This document shows, piece by piece, positions 45,411 through 53,306 of a stretch of DNA of 64,000 nucleotides (positions are counted from its first letter, which is position 1; each line of letters opens with the position of its first letter). Below the pieces are notes generated by a model that was not told where the DNA came from, did no database searches, and saw only the letters and a program-made list of their open reading frames with translations. Where the stretch lies: contig JBAOIL010000005.1 of NCBI GenBank assembly GCA_037044975.1, forward strand, positions 124,001-188,000, given 5' to 3'. A program made the translations under genes and the position numbers. The stretch is from JADLHS01 sp020848635. Its GTDB lineage: Bacteria; Verrucomicrobiota; Verrucomicrobiia; Limisphaerales; JADLHS01.

Positions 45411-46636
45411 TCGGCGCGCAGGGCATCCACGGGATTCATCCGCGCCGCGCGCCAGGCCGGGAAAAACCCTGAAAGCACCCCGGTCACCAGCGACACCAGC
45501 AGCGCGATGCCCATGACCGAAAATGACATTGTCGCGGGCAGGAATTTCTGGATCACAAACGTCACCGGCCACGCGATGGCCAGCCCGATGAGTCCGCCCA
45601 GCAGGCAGATGCTCGCGGCTTCGATGAGAAATTGCAGCAGGATGGTGCGCCGTTTCGCGCCGATGGCCTTGCGGATGCCGATTTCGCGCGTCCGCTCGGC
45701 CACCGAGACGAACATGATATTCATAATGCCAATCCCACCGACAAACAGCGAGAGGCCGGTAATGAACAAGCCGATGGCGGCGATCGTGCCGGCGACGCGA
45801 TGAAACATGGCGACGATCTGGTCCTGTTGGTTGATGGAAAAATCATCCGGTTGTCCGGGCGCGATATGGCGGATGCGACGCATCACATGACGGAGTTCCT
45901 CCCGCTGGTCTTCGAGCTGGGCCACGTTCGACACCTTCACGGCGATGGTCAGGCTGGGATTGCTCCAGAACCAGGTCGTAAATTGCCGGAGCGGAATGAT
46001 CACCCGGTTGTCGAGGCTGAACGCCCCGAACAGGCTGCCCTGTTTTTCCATCACCCCCACCACCTCGAACGTGCGCGGACCGACGGCGATCGGTTTGCCC
46101 AGCGGAGTCTCGTGAAGAAAGAGATTCGTCGCCACGTCGGTCCCGATGACGCAGACCGGCCGGCCGCCCTCGGCTTCGGCCGCGGTGATAAACCGCCCCT
46201 GCGCGAGACCGATGCCGCTTGTCGCTTGATAGGCTTCGGTCGTGCCCAGCACTTCCACGCTGTCGGACCGGCGATTCTTGAATTTGACGGGATACTGGTG
46301 AGAGGTGATTGGCGCAACCGCCACGGCAAAGGTGGCCTGCTTCTCCAAGGCCCGGCACTGGTCAATCGAAAGCTCGCGGCGTTTCATCATCGCCAGCCAT
46401 TCGGCGTGGGAGTGATTGACCCAATTCTGCCGGTCCACATACAGCACGTCCGCCCCGAGGGTGGAGACGCTTTGCATGAATGACCGGTTCAACCCCTCGA
46501 TGGCCGTGCCCATGAGCGTGACGGTGACGATGCCGATGACGATGCCGAGCGTGGTGAGGGCGGCGCGCATTTTGTTCGCGCGAATCGCCGCGAACGAAAT
46601 GCTCAGCCCCTCGCGCAGTTCGGTGAGGAAGTTCAT
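45407..46636 (-). CDS. MacB-type ABC transporter permease (first of pair)
   Basis: 409 residues with the same layout as its partner: SFAAIRANKMRAALTTLGIVIGIV, a periplasmic domain with SVETL/VEVLG and CVIGTDVATNLF, and the C-terminal FtsX core with VSVAERTREIGIRKAIGAKR. The ATP-binding protein is encoded 379 bases upstream, separated by repeats. MacB-type exporters move macrolides, peptides or lipoproteins; which one applies here is unknown. Confidence 0.9.
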   Translation of the reverse strand: MNFLTELREGLSISFAAIRANKMRAALTTLGIVIGIVTVTLMGTAIEGLNRSFMQSVSTLGADVLYVDRQNWVNHSHAEWLAMMKRRELSIDQCRALEKQATFAVAVAPITSHQYPVKFKNRRSDSVEVLGTTEAYQATSGIGLAQGRFITAAEAEGGRPVCVIGTDVATNLFLHETPLGKPIAVGPRTFEVVGVMEKQGSLFGAFSLDNRVIIPLRQFTTWFWSNPSLTIAVKVSNVAQLEDQREELRHVMRRIRHIAPGQPDDFSINQQDQIVAMFHRVAGTIAAIGLFITGLSLFVGGIGIMNIMFVSVAERTREIGIRKAIGAKRRTILLQFLIEAASICLLGGLIGLAIAWPVTFVIQKFLPATMSFSVMGIALLVSLVTGVLSGFFPAWRAARMNPVDALRAE

Positions 46637-47015
46637 GCGTCCCGGAAACATCGGCATCCTGCGATCGAGTTGATGTCAATCAAGGCCGGCCCAATAATCG
46701 CAGGAACGCCGCGCGGCGAAGCCGCAACCAAAGGCGCGCGACCGGTCCCAGGTCGCAGCGGGTGAATGACTGAGCAGTCGGTGGGCAATCCGGACGTTAC
46801 CCCGCTAACGAACCGCTGCGGGCGGAGACCGCCCGCGCTCCGGGAAAACCTTCGCCGGCCTCGACGAGTTCGGGGGGTGGCACTGCAAAGAACGCAGAGA
46901 AGCGCAGCGGAGGGGATTATCTCAACGGGCGGTCGCACGATCTTCCAGCCGCCCAGCATCCCGGCGACTCTCTGCGTTCGGTCCGCCTCTGCGCTCCTCC
47001 CGTTTTGAGACTTTT
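46637..47015. repeat. Repeat-filled gap inside ABC export operon
   Basis: The permease and ATPase genes are separated by 379 non-coding bases. They contain a perfect hairpin (GCGGGCGG/CCGCCCGC, 46818-46836) and a 10-bp inverted pair (AACGCAGAGA at 46891-46900, TCTCTGCGTT at 46969-46978) within longer CTCTGCG-rich words that read inwards towards each other. Confidence 0.75.
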
Positions 47016-47711
47016 TCATCCGGGTCTGCCTCCCACCAACTCATCACTCGCAATCAACCCGTCGCGGATGCGCAGGATGCGGCGGGCGTGGCGGGCGATT
47101 TCTTCCTCGTGGGTGACCACGATGATCGTGTTGCCTTTGCGCGCCAGATCTTCGAAGAGGGCCATGATTTCCGTGCCGGTCTTGGAGTCGAGATTGCCGG
47201 TCGGCTCATCGGCCAGCAGGATCGAAGGTTTGTTCACCAGCGCCCGGGCCACGGCCACGCGCTGGCGTTGCCCGCCGGACAGTTCGTTGGGCTTGTGATG
47301 CACCCGGTCGGCGAGGCCGACTTGGGCGAGCGATTCCAACGCGGTCTTTCTTCGCTCCACCGCACCCATGCCGCCGTAAATGAGCGGCAACTCCACATTG
47401 TGCAGGGCGTTCGACCGCGGCAGCAGATTGAAGGTCTGAAACACAAAGCCGATTTCACGGTTGCGGACTTCGGCGAGCTGGTTGTCGTCCATCTGGCTGA
47501 CATCCGTGCCGTTGAGTTCGTAGCGGCCGGCCGTGGGCGAATCGAGGCAGCCAACCAGATTCATGAGGGTGGACTTGCCCGAGCCGGACGGCCCCATGAT
47601 GGCGACATATTCGCCGCGCTGGATTTCGACCGAGACCTCACGCAGCGCGTGAACCGTCTCCGCACCCATCTGGTAGCGGCGGGAGATTTTTTCGAGGCGG
47701 ATGAGGCTCAT
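47016..47711 (-). CDS. MacB-type ABC transporter ATP-binding protein
   Basis: 231 residues. Walker A GPSGSGKST (about residue 40), Q-loop, signature LSGGQRQRVAVARAL, Walker B ILLADEPTGNLD and the switch His in VVTHEEE. Family is the lipoprotein/macrolide-export type (LolD/MacB ATPase). The adaptor protein gene precedes it by 61 bases. Confidence 0.9.
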   Translation of the reverse strand: MSLIRLEKISRRYQMGAETVHALREVSVEIQRGEYVAIMGPSGSGKSTLMNLVGCLDSPTAGRYELNGTDVSQMDDNQLAEVRNREIGFVFQTFNLLPRSNALHNVELPLIYGGMGAVERRKTALESLAQVGLADRVHHKPNELSGGQRQRVAVARALVNKPSILLADEPTGNLDSKTGTEIMALFEDLARKGNTIIVVTHEEEIARHARRILRIRDGLIASDELVGGRPG

Positions 47712-47772
47712 AACCGGAAGGAACAATGGCAAACGCGCCTTGCGTCCTTCGTCATTCGAATTTGGCCGCGCT

Positions 47773-49089
47773 TCACTTCTTCTCCTTGTCGCCGCTCTTT
47801 TCCGGCGTGCTCTTGCGAACTTTCTTGCCGTCTTCCAGCTCGCGACTCACGGCTTTGTAACCGCCGGCGACAATTTCCTGCCCTTCGCTCAACCCCTCGG
47901 TGATCTCCCAATAGTTGTCGTCGCTGATGCCGATCTTCACGGGCACTTGCTTCACATGATCGCCTTCGACCACAAAAATCACCTCCACCGGCTTGGGCGC
48001 ATCCTTGGCGGGTTTCTGGACTTTGACGACATTGGGATCGGCGTCCGCCTCCACCGGCTTCGCCGGCGTGGCCGCCGAGTTGGTGCCCGCCCCCTTGGGC
48101 ATTCGGGTGGTGACGGCGGCAATGGGCACAGTCAGCACATTGGTGGCGTAACGGGTTTCGATTTCCGTGCTCACCGACATGCCGGGGCGGAAGCCTTCCT
48201 TTTCCGTGATCCGGATTTTCACTTCAAACTTGGTGGCCTCCTGCGATTGGCTGGACGAGCCAAGGCTGGTGGACCCCTTCGACGCGTTGGCGATCTCCGT
48301 GACGGTGCCGGTGAACTTGCGGTCCTTGAACGCATCCACCTCCAGGCGCGTGCGCTGCCCGGGCTGGATCAGCACGACGTCAATCTCGCCAATGTCCACC
48401 CGCGCCTCCATCGCTTCGAGGTTGGCGATGGTCATGATTTCCGTGCCCATGTTGAAGGACGTGCCGAGAACGCGCTCCCCGAGTTGCGAACGGAGGCGCG
48501 TCACCGTGCCGTCCATGGGCGACTGGATGGTGGTCTTGCTTAAATCGTCCCGCGCCTTGTCGAGGCCGTATTTGGCCTGATTGGCCTGGTGAACGGAATT
48601 GGTGTAGCGCAGCTTGGCGACATCAAAAACCGTTTTGAAATCCAGCATCACCGAATCGGACACGAGCTTGGTGCGGAACAACTCCTGGTTACGTTTGTAT
48701 TCGGTCTCGGCCTTGTCGAGCTCGGCCTGCGCGACCGTTCGGCTGGCAATGGCGGACATGAAATTGGCCTCGGCAGAATTGCGGCTGGCCTCGTAGTTGT
48801 CCGGTTTGATCTGCACGAGCAAATCCCCCTTCTTCACGCGATCCCCCTCCTTCACCGGCAACACCGTGATTTCGCCGGCCACTTCCGGACTAATGACCAC
48901 TTGGACGACCGGCTGGATCTTGCCGTTGGCCACCACGAGTTCGGTCAGGTTGCGGCGCGTCACCTTCTCGGTCTGGACCGCGATAACGACTTCGCGTTTC
49001 TTGAACACCGCCGTTAGCGTGAGGGCAACGAGCCCGAGGCCGATGACGGTGAAGATGATAAGCTTGCGACCTTTGTTGGGTTTGGCCAT
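47773..49089 (-). CDS. MacA/HlyD-type periplasmic adaptor subunit
   Basis: 438 residues. An N-terminal membrane anchor (KLIIFTVIGLGLVALTLTAV), a lipoyl half-motif, a coiled-coil hairpin (about residues 90-190), the second lipoyl half-motif (TTIQSPMDGTVTRLRSQLGE) and a beta-barrel, then a lysine-rich C-terminal tail. It bridges the ABC permease to an outer-membrane channel, which is not present in the window. The start is at the MAKPN codon; no upstream signal exists. Confidence 0.9.
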   Translation of the reverse strand: MAKPNKGRKLIIFTVIGLGLVALTLTAVFKKREVVIAVQTEKVTRRNLTELVVANGKIQPVVQVVISPEVAGEITVLPVKEGDRVKKGDLLVQIKPDNYEASRNSAEANFMSAIASRTVAQAELDKAETEYKRNQELFRTKLVSDSVMLDFKTVFDVAKLRYTNSVHQANQAKYGLDKARDDLSKTTIQSPMDGTVTRLRSQLGERVLGTSFNMGTEIMTIANLEAMEARVDIGEIDVVLIQPGQRTRLEVDAFKDRKFTGTVTEIANASKGSTSLGSSSQSQEATKFEVKIRITEKEGFRPGMSVSTEIETRYATNVLTVPIAAVTTRMPKGAGTNSAATPAKPVEADADPNVVKVQKPAKDAPKPVEVIFVVEGDHVKQVPVKIGISDDNYWEITEGLSEGQEIVAGGYKAVSRELEDGKKVRKSTPEKSGDKEKK

Positions 49090-49154
49090 GGGAAATGATT
49101 TCAGGGTATGGACGCAGTTGGGGGGCGATTGTTCAAGCAAAATGGGCGGACCGC

Positions 49155-49946
49155 TCAGCCAAACATCCGGCCCGCCATCGCGCCCACGCCGATGGCCAGC
49201 GATTGCCAGACGATCCAGAAGCCAAACATCACAAAGGCGCCGCGCAGAAACGGTACGCCGGCCAGCCGGGCGAGGGCGCAGCCCAGCACCCCTGCCTGCC
49301 AAACCTGAAACACATCGAGCGCGGCTAGCAGCAGGTGGCCGGGCTTTTTCGCGTCGAAATCGCCCACCGCCAGCGCCAGACTCGGCGAGGCGCTGGGATT
49401 GCTAAAGTTCACCTGCAACAGCATCGTCACGATCATGCCCAGCACGCCGATCATGCCCGCAATCCCCGCTGCTTCCATCGCCTTGCCGTAGCCGAACCGC
49501 GTCCGCAGCAACCACCGGCCCAGCAACCACAGCACCGTGGCCCACCAGAACACCCGCCCGATCCCGAAGAAAATCCCAGCCACCCCGGCTCCCGCTTGCA
49601 GCACCTTCCCGCTGCCCAACTTTTCCATTAAGACCTGTTGCTGATCGGCTTGCTGGCGCGTCAGCCGCCCGGCCTGCACCTGCTTCTCAATGGCCTGATC
49701 CTGTTGCTCGCGCACTTTTTGTTGAATGGCCGGCTGGGAGGCGACGATGACCATGGACACCGCCATGACGACGGCGGTGATCAGCGCTGGCACGAGCCAA
49801 TTTGCGGTGGTTGAGCGGCTGGTTTTGATCTCCTCGAACACCTCGGTGGGCGCGGCGAACACATTCAGCAACCGCGCGGCCAGCGACGTGCTGGGCGCAT
49901 TGTTCGCAGGCGACGGCTCTTGGGCGATGAGTGGTGGTTGATCCAT
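49155..49946 (-). CDS. Yip1-domain membrane protein
   Basis: 263 residues. A soluble start (MDQPPLIAQEPSPANNAPST) is followed by FAAPTEVFEEIKTSRS, which is the typical lead-in to Yip1 proteins, and five predicted membrane segments (for example LVPALITAVVMAVSMVIVA and AAGIAGMIGVLGMIVTMLLQV). A Gln/Arg-rich coiled loop (QQKVREQQDQAIEK) sits between the first two. It lies 65 bases ahead of the adaptor gene, so it could be the first gene of the export operon. The start at 49946 avoids running back over the tRNA gene. Confidence 0.75.
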   Translation of the reverse strand: MDQPPLIAQEPSPANNAPSTSLAARLLNVFAAPTEVFEEIKTSRSTTANWLVPALITAVVMAVSMVIVASQPAIQQKVREQQDQAIEKQVQAGRLTRQQADQQQVLMEKLGSGKVLQAGAGVAGIFFGIGRVFWWATVLWLLGRWLLRTRFGYGKAMEAAGIAGMIGVLGMIVTMLLQVNFSNPSASPSLALAVGDFDAKKPGHLLLAALDVFQVWQAGVLGCALARLAGVPFLRGAFVMFGFWIVWQSLAIGVGAMAGRMFG

Positions 49947-49992
49947 GAAAACCCGGGTTATGAATGATTTCCGGACCGGTTTGAACTTTGGG

Positions 49993-50066
49993 TGGCTGTC
50001 CGACATGGATTCGAACCATGAATAACGCCTCCAAAGGGCGCTGTGTTACCATTACACCATCGGACA
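49993..50066 (-). tRNA. tRNA-Gln (anticodon TTG)
   Basis: On the minus strand a full cloverleaf folds: 7-bp acceptor (TGTCCGA/TCGGACA), D-stem GTGT/ACAC, anticodon stem GCGCC/GGCGT with loop CTTTGGA (anticodon TTG), and T-stem CATGG/CCATG with loop TTCGAAT. The discriminator is G and the CCA is encoded. The Yip1 gene follows 46 bases later. A remnant gene end and accessory cassette lie on its 5' side. Confidence 0.95.
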
Positions 50067-50079
50067 AACCGCGCTAACG

Positions 50080-50163
50080 TTAGCCGTCCCGGTGCTTCCG
50101 CGCAAAGACAAATTTCCGCCGGTTCAGCCGCAAGGCATTGCCAATCACCAGCAAATCGGACCC
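50080..50163 (-). pseudogene. C-terminal remnant of a second P1B-type ATPase
   Basis: On the minus strand, the frame SGSDLLVIGNALRLNRRKF is followed by VFARKHRDG and a TAA. It matches the C-terminal end of the intact copper-type ATPase at 53307-55790 (GGSDLIVIGNALRLGG), but the sequences have diverged. Similarity stops abruptly at 50163, where an unrelated gene (50171-50830) begins. So only the last 27 codons or so of a second ATPase survive here. Confidence 0.75.
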
Positions 50164-50170
50164 GCTAGTC

Positions 50171-50830
50171 TCAAGGAGAGTTGGTGATTGAGTTCACCGT
50201 CTTTTCATTCAATGGCGGCTGACCACCCGGCAACGAGGGTTCAAAATCCCCTGTGATCGGCAGAAAGAGGCGCTGGTAAGAAAGCACCTGCCCGGAAATG
50301 CCTGACACAACCACAATTACCCGCGGGTGATGAACCTCTCCGGGCTGGACCAGGCCGACATCCTTTCGTAGCCACTCAAATTCATAGAATGGTAACGGAA
50401 TGTAATTCCTTTTGTCCGCCGGATCGCCCCACCCCATGTGCCACACTTTTGGCGGGTGAAAGTTTTTTGGTTGATGCCTGGCAGCTTTGAAGAAAGCCGT
50501 CGCAAATTCCAAAACGGAATGATCGTCAAAACTATTCGTCATTCTTGAAAAGGCATTGGCTTTGGTGGGAGACTCATGACCCGCAATTGCATGCGGGTTA
50601 ACCCGACCATCGCCGAAGAACAAAACCGCACAATTCGTCCCCTTTACTGACAAATCAATAAGCATTCGGTTAGTGAAATACAGGCTGACACCAACCATGA
50701 TATTCGTGTTCCAAACATAGTCGCACCGCCACTTCAAAACGTCTTTCGTCTGGATGTCTCTACCAAATGGCAGTTGCGGCAGGCGTGCAAATGCTTGAGC
50801 TAACGGAAAAGCAATCTTTTCGTAAAACAT
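50171..50830 (-). CDS. Hypothetical 219-residue protein in accessory cassette
   Basis: Starts MFYEKIAFPLAQAFARLPQL. No signal peptide or membrane segment and no family I recognise. It contains GTNCAVLFFGDGRVNPHAI (about residue 65-83) and KVWHMGWGDPADKRNYIPLP. It is encoded downstream of the caspase-like protein on the same strand, separated by a strong hairpin. The AT-richer codon use differs from the GC-rich neighbours, which is consistent with transfer. Function unknown. Confidence 0.6.
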   Translation of the reverse strand: MFYEKIAFPLAQAFARLPQLPFGRDIQTKDVLKWRCDYVWNTNIMVGVSLYFTNRMLIDLSVKGTNCAVLFFGDGRVNPHAIAGHESPTKANAFSRMTNSFDDHSVLEFATAFFKAARHQPKNFHPPKVWHMGWGDPADKRNYIPLPFYEFEWLRKDVGLVQPGEVHHPRVIVVVSGISGQVLSYQRLFLPITGDFEPSLPGGQPPLNEKTVNSITNSP

Positions 50831-50847
50831 CTGCTCTTCGGCAATAC

Positions 50848-50877
50848 TTGCCGGGCGGAGGTTCCTCCGCCCGGCAA
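50848..50877. repeat. Perfect 14-bp inverted repeat with TT loop
   Basis: Arms at 50848-50861 and 50864-50877 pair perfectly (14 bp, core CCGGGCGGAGG). It lies between the caspase-like gene's stop and the start of the next gene. There is no T-run, so it may be an extragenic palindrome that slows transcription or folds in the mRNA and not a terminator. Confidence 0.85.
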
Positions 50878-50923
50878 AGGCAGGTGAAAACGCTCAATAC
50901 CAATAATAGACGCATATGATGTG

Positions 50924-52987
50924 CTATTCCTCCCATCGGAGGGCAACAGAGCCAAATGTCCTAATCTCGCTTGGGGCAACGCTTGGAGTGCTTGTAAGCG
51001 CTTGGGTAATTGCGGTGCTTAATGGCTTTGTATAATCCTTGTCTCCGACCCAGCGATTCCAAAATCTTTCGGTGAACAGGCGGTGATCATCGTTGAGCAG
51101 GGACATTCGGCCATGGGTTTTCCAACCCATGAAAGCGCGGGACTTGTAGCCGTTCTTAATCTCAATTGGGATGCCAAACGCCTCCGGTAGCCATCCGTTG
51201 GCCGATTCGCACCCGTCCATGTACACGAATCGAAACGGCTTTCTGAACTGAAAATAAACCTTCAGCGGCGAGCCCTTAATCACTGACGTATAGTTGGTCA
51301 GGGTCTGGGCGAGATTGGTGACTGTTATTCCGCTAGTAGGGACGCTATCGCTGTAACCGATTCCATTCCCGCTGGTGTGTCCGGAATAATAGAAATTGCG
51401 GATGCTGGGCACATTCAACAGGCTCAAGAGTTGAGTGTAGTCGGTGGGCGTGCTGCACGCCAGTCGCAAGTTCTGATAGACATTGCGGTTCGGGCCAATT
51501 TCAATGTCAGCCACATTGACCTGGTTCATTATATTGACCAGCAGGTTTGCGATCTCGGTGTTCCAAATGGTCGGCGCTTGCGTGAGGATTTGTCGTGCCA
51601 GAAGCAATTGCCCGCTTTGCCATGGAGTTTCTTTCCAATAGACTGAGGTCGTCGAGGCTGAACTTCCACCGTCGGCATTGGCGGGGGTTGGTCCGCTCGC
51701 ACTGGAATCCCCGCTTTGTAAACCAAGCGAAGCCGTCGTTCCACTGCCTGTGCTCTCACAAACTTGCCTGATGGAATAAGTGCGCTTCACAAGCTTTGAG
51801 GGGAGTATTGAGCCTGGGGCCGATTCCGCCACCACCGGCGCTTGTTCAACCACATAGCGCCCGTCCTTTTTGACTACTTTGGGAGGGAGCGGCGGAGTTG
51901 GTGGAGGTTCCATCAGCAAGGTCACTTCCAAGTCCTGGTAGCCATACTTGTTCCACTTCCATTCGCTTGAAACTGTTCTGGACGCCTTAAATCCAGCACC
52001 GCCGGCACTCATCATTACTGCGGGTGGCGAACTCAGATTGCCAAGAGCCAGGATCACCACATAGGGTTGCTCCTCTGGAACGGGATTTCCAAAACCATCC
52101 AGGCCATCCCAAGACGTTTGGATGGAGCCATCCAGCGTTTGCTCCGTGAACACTCTGACCGTGTTCCCGGCCGCGTCCTCGACAAAGACCGTGTAATTCG
52201 TCGGGAAGATGTCCGACTCGGCGATGATGGAAACCGTGCTGTCAAAAAGGTGATCGGCGTTTATCCAGCGCAACACATTTTGAAAATCGAGCGCGTGCGT
52301 GACGGATTGGGTCTCGTTGAACACGGTGTTCGCATTGGGATCGCCGCCCAAGTAGCTGATGCCCGCGTTGTCTTGGGCCACCGCATAGATTTCATGCGAG
52401 CCGTTCGCGTAATGCGCCGAGTCAAACTCGAAGAGCAGATCGCCAGTGGTCTTCGTTTGAAGCGGTTGCCCGTCGAGGTAAAGCGTCACCGCGCTCAATC
52501 GTCGGTCATCGGCGGCACCAACAGTGACTGTGACGGGACCGCCTAACGAAGCGCCGTTCGTCGGGGAAACGATACGAACGACAGGGAATCCATCGTCAGG
52601 CAAGCCACGCACGCGGTAAAAGCGTTGTGAATTTGTCGGTTGCGTAAATGTTGTTTGGACTGACGCACCCGCCGCAGTGAGTGGATTTCCTTCGGGTGAC
52701 CAAAGGCCGAACACGTCCAATTCCTCGGCAAAATCGGCTTGATAATCTGTCCCTGTCTGACTTGTCCAAGTCAGTCGGAGTTGGGCGGAGGACGGTTTAT
52801 CAATCGTGATTTGTGAGCGAAGCTGGGCCAGTCCAGCCTGAGGCAGCAACAATCCTGCAAGCAAGCCGGCAAAACCCCATTGCGGCAAAAGCTTGATTCT
52901 TGATTTTTGAACGGGTTTGGTTGTCTGGCTGAGGGTGAGTGCGCAACCCATTCCCAGCCTCATGGTGCTTTGGTTCATGGCTTTCAT
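50924..52987 (-). CDS. Secreted multi-domain protein with caspase-like His/Cys pair
   Basis: 687 residues. The signal peptide has a long n-region and a hydrophobic core (WGFAGLLAGLLLPQAGLAQ). Next comes an Ig-like domain (VRIVSPTNGASLGGPVTVTV, about residues 136-205), a region with a flexible Pro-rich stretch (PPPTPPLPPKVVKKDGRYV), then a C-terminal half with FYYSGHTSGNGIGY, whose His is residue 537, and FVYMDGCESANGWLPEAFGI, whose Cys is residue 593. Beta-strand-His and beta-strand-DxC 56 residues apart is the arrangement of clan CD (caspase/gingipain-like) peptidases. The catalytic assignment is inferred from this pattern, not proven. Confidence 0.65.
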   Translation of the reverse strand: MKAMNQSTMRLGMGCALTLSQTTKPVQKSRIKLLPQWGFAGLLAGLLLPQAGLAQLRSQITIDKPSSAQLRLTWTSQTGTDYQADFAEELDVFGLWSPEGNPLTAAGASVQTTFTQPTNSQRFYRVRGLPDDGFPVVRIVSPTNGASLGGPVTVTVGAADDRRLSAVTLYLDGQPLQTKTTGDLLFEFDSAHYANGSHEIYAVAQDNAGISYLGGDPNANTVFNETQSVTHALDFQNVLRWINADHLFDSTVSIIAESDIFPTNYTVFVEDAAGNTVRVFTEQTLDGSIQTSWDGLDGFGNPVPEEQPYVVILALGNLSSPPAVMMSAGGAGFKASRTVSSEWKWNKYGYQDLEVTLLMEPPPTPPLPPKVVKKDGRYVVEQAPVVAESAPGSILPSKLVKRTYSIRQVCESTGSGTTASLGLQSGDSSASGPTPANADGGSSASTTSVYWKETPWQSGQLLLARQILTQAPTIWNTEIANLLVNIMNQVNVADIEIGPNRNVYQNLRLACSTPTDYTQLLSLLNVPSIRNFYYSGHTSGNGIGYSDSVPTSGITVTNLAQTLTNYTSVIKGSPLKVYFQFRKPFRFVYMDGCESANGWLPEAFGIPIEIKNGYKSRAFMGWKTHGRMSLLNDDHRLFTERFWNRWVGDKDYTKPLSTAITQALTSTPSVAPSEIRTFGSVALRWEE

Positions 52988-53306
52988 GGTTTTTCTTGGT
53001 TTTTCCCCGAGCTTTTTTGCCCGGACTCGAACCTCCTTACAAACCAGTCGAGAGAAATGCGCGCCGAGCGCACCTCTCTTCGGGGCCACGACCAAGCGGC
53101 CTTTGGGGAAAGCACACTCGGACGCGCGACTTGACGCGCGTCGAGGTGAATTCCCCAAGTGGAAGAAAACAGAGAACATTTGGTCGTGTTTCGAAGAGAT
53201 TCGAGTCCTCGCAACGCAAAGACTCTACGCCAGACGAAACAAGTTCTTCTGGCTTTGGAAAAGAAGTGCTTTCGGTTTAGCAGAGGAGTGCTTGAACACA
53301 AGACAT
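52988..53306. other. Region upstream of the caspase-like gene
   Basis: About 320 bases between the cassette and the ATPase stop. It must contain the promoter of the caspase-like gene. It includes a perfect 8-bp inverted repeat (GACGCGCG/CGCGCGTC, 53121-53142). No gene seen. Confidence 0.5.

Noticed and set aside
49947..50006. N-terminal extension of the Yip1-domain protein
   Set aside because: It would run over the tRNA-Gln gene; the ATG at 49946 gives the normal protein start.
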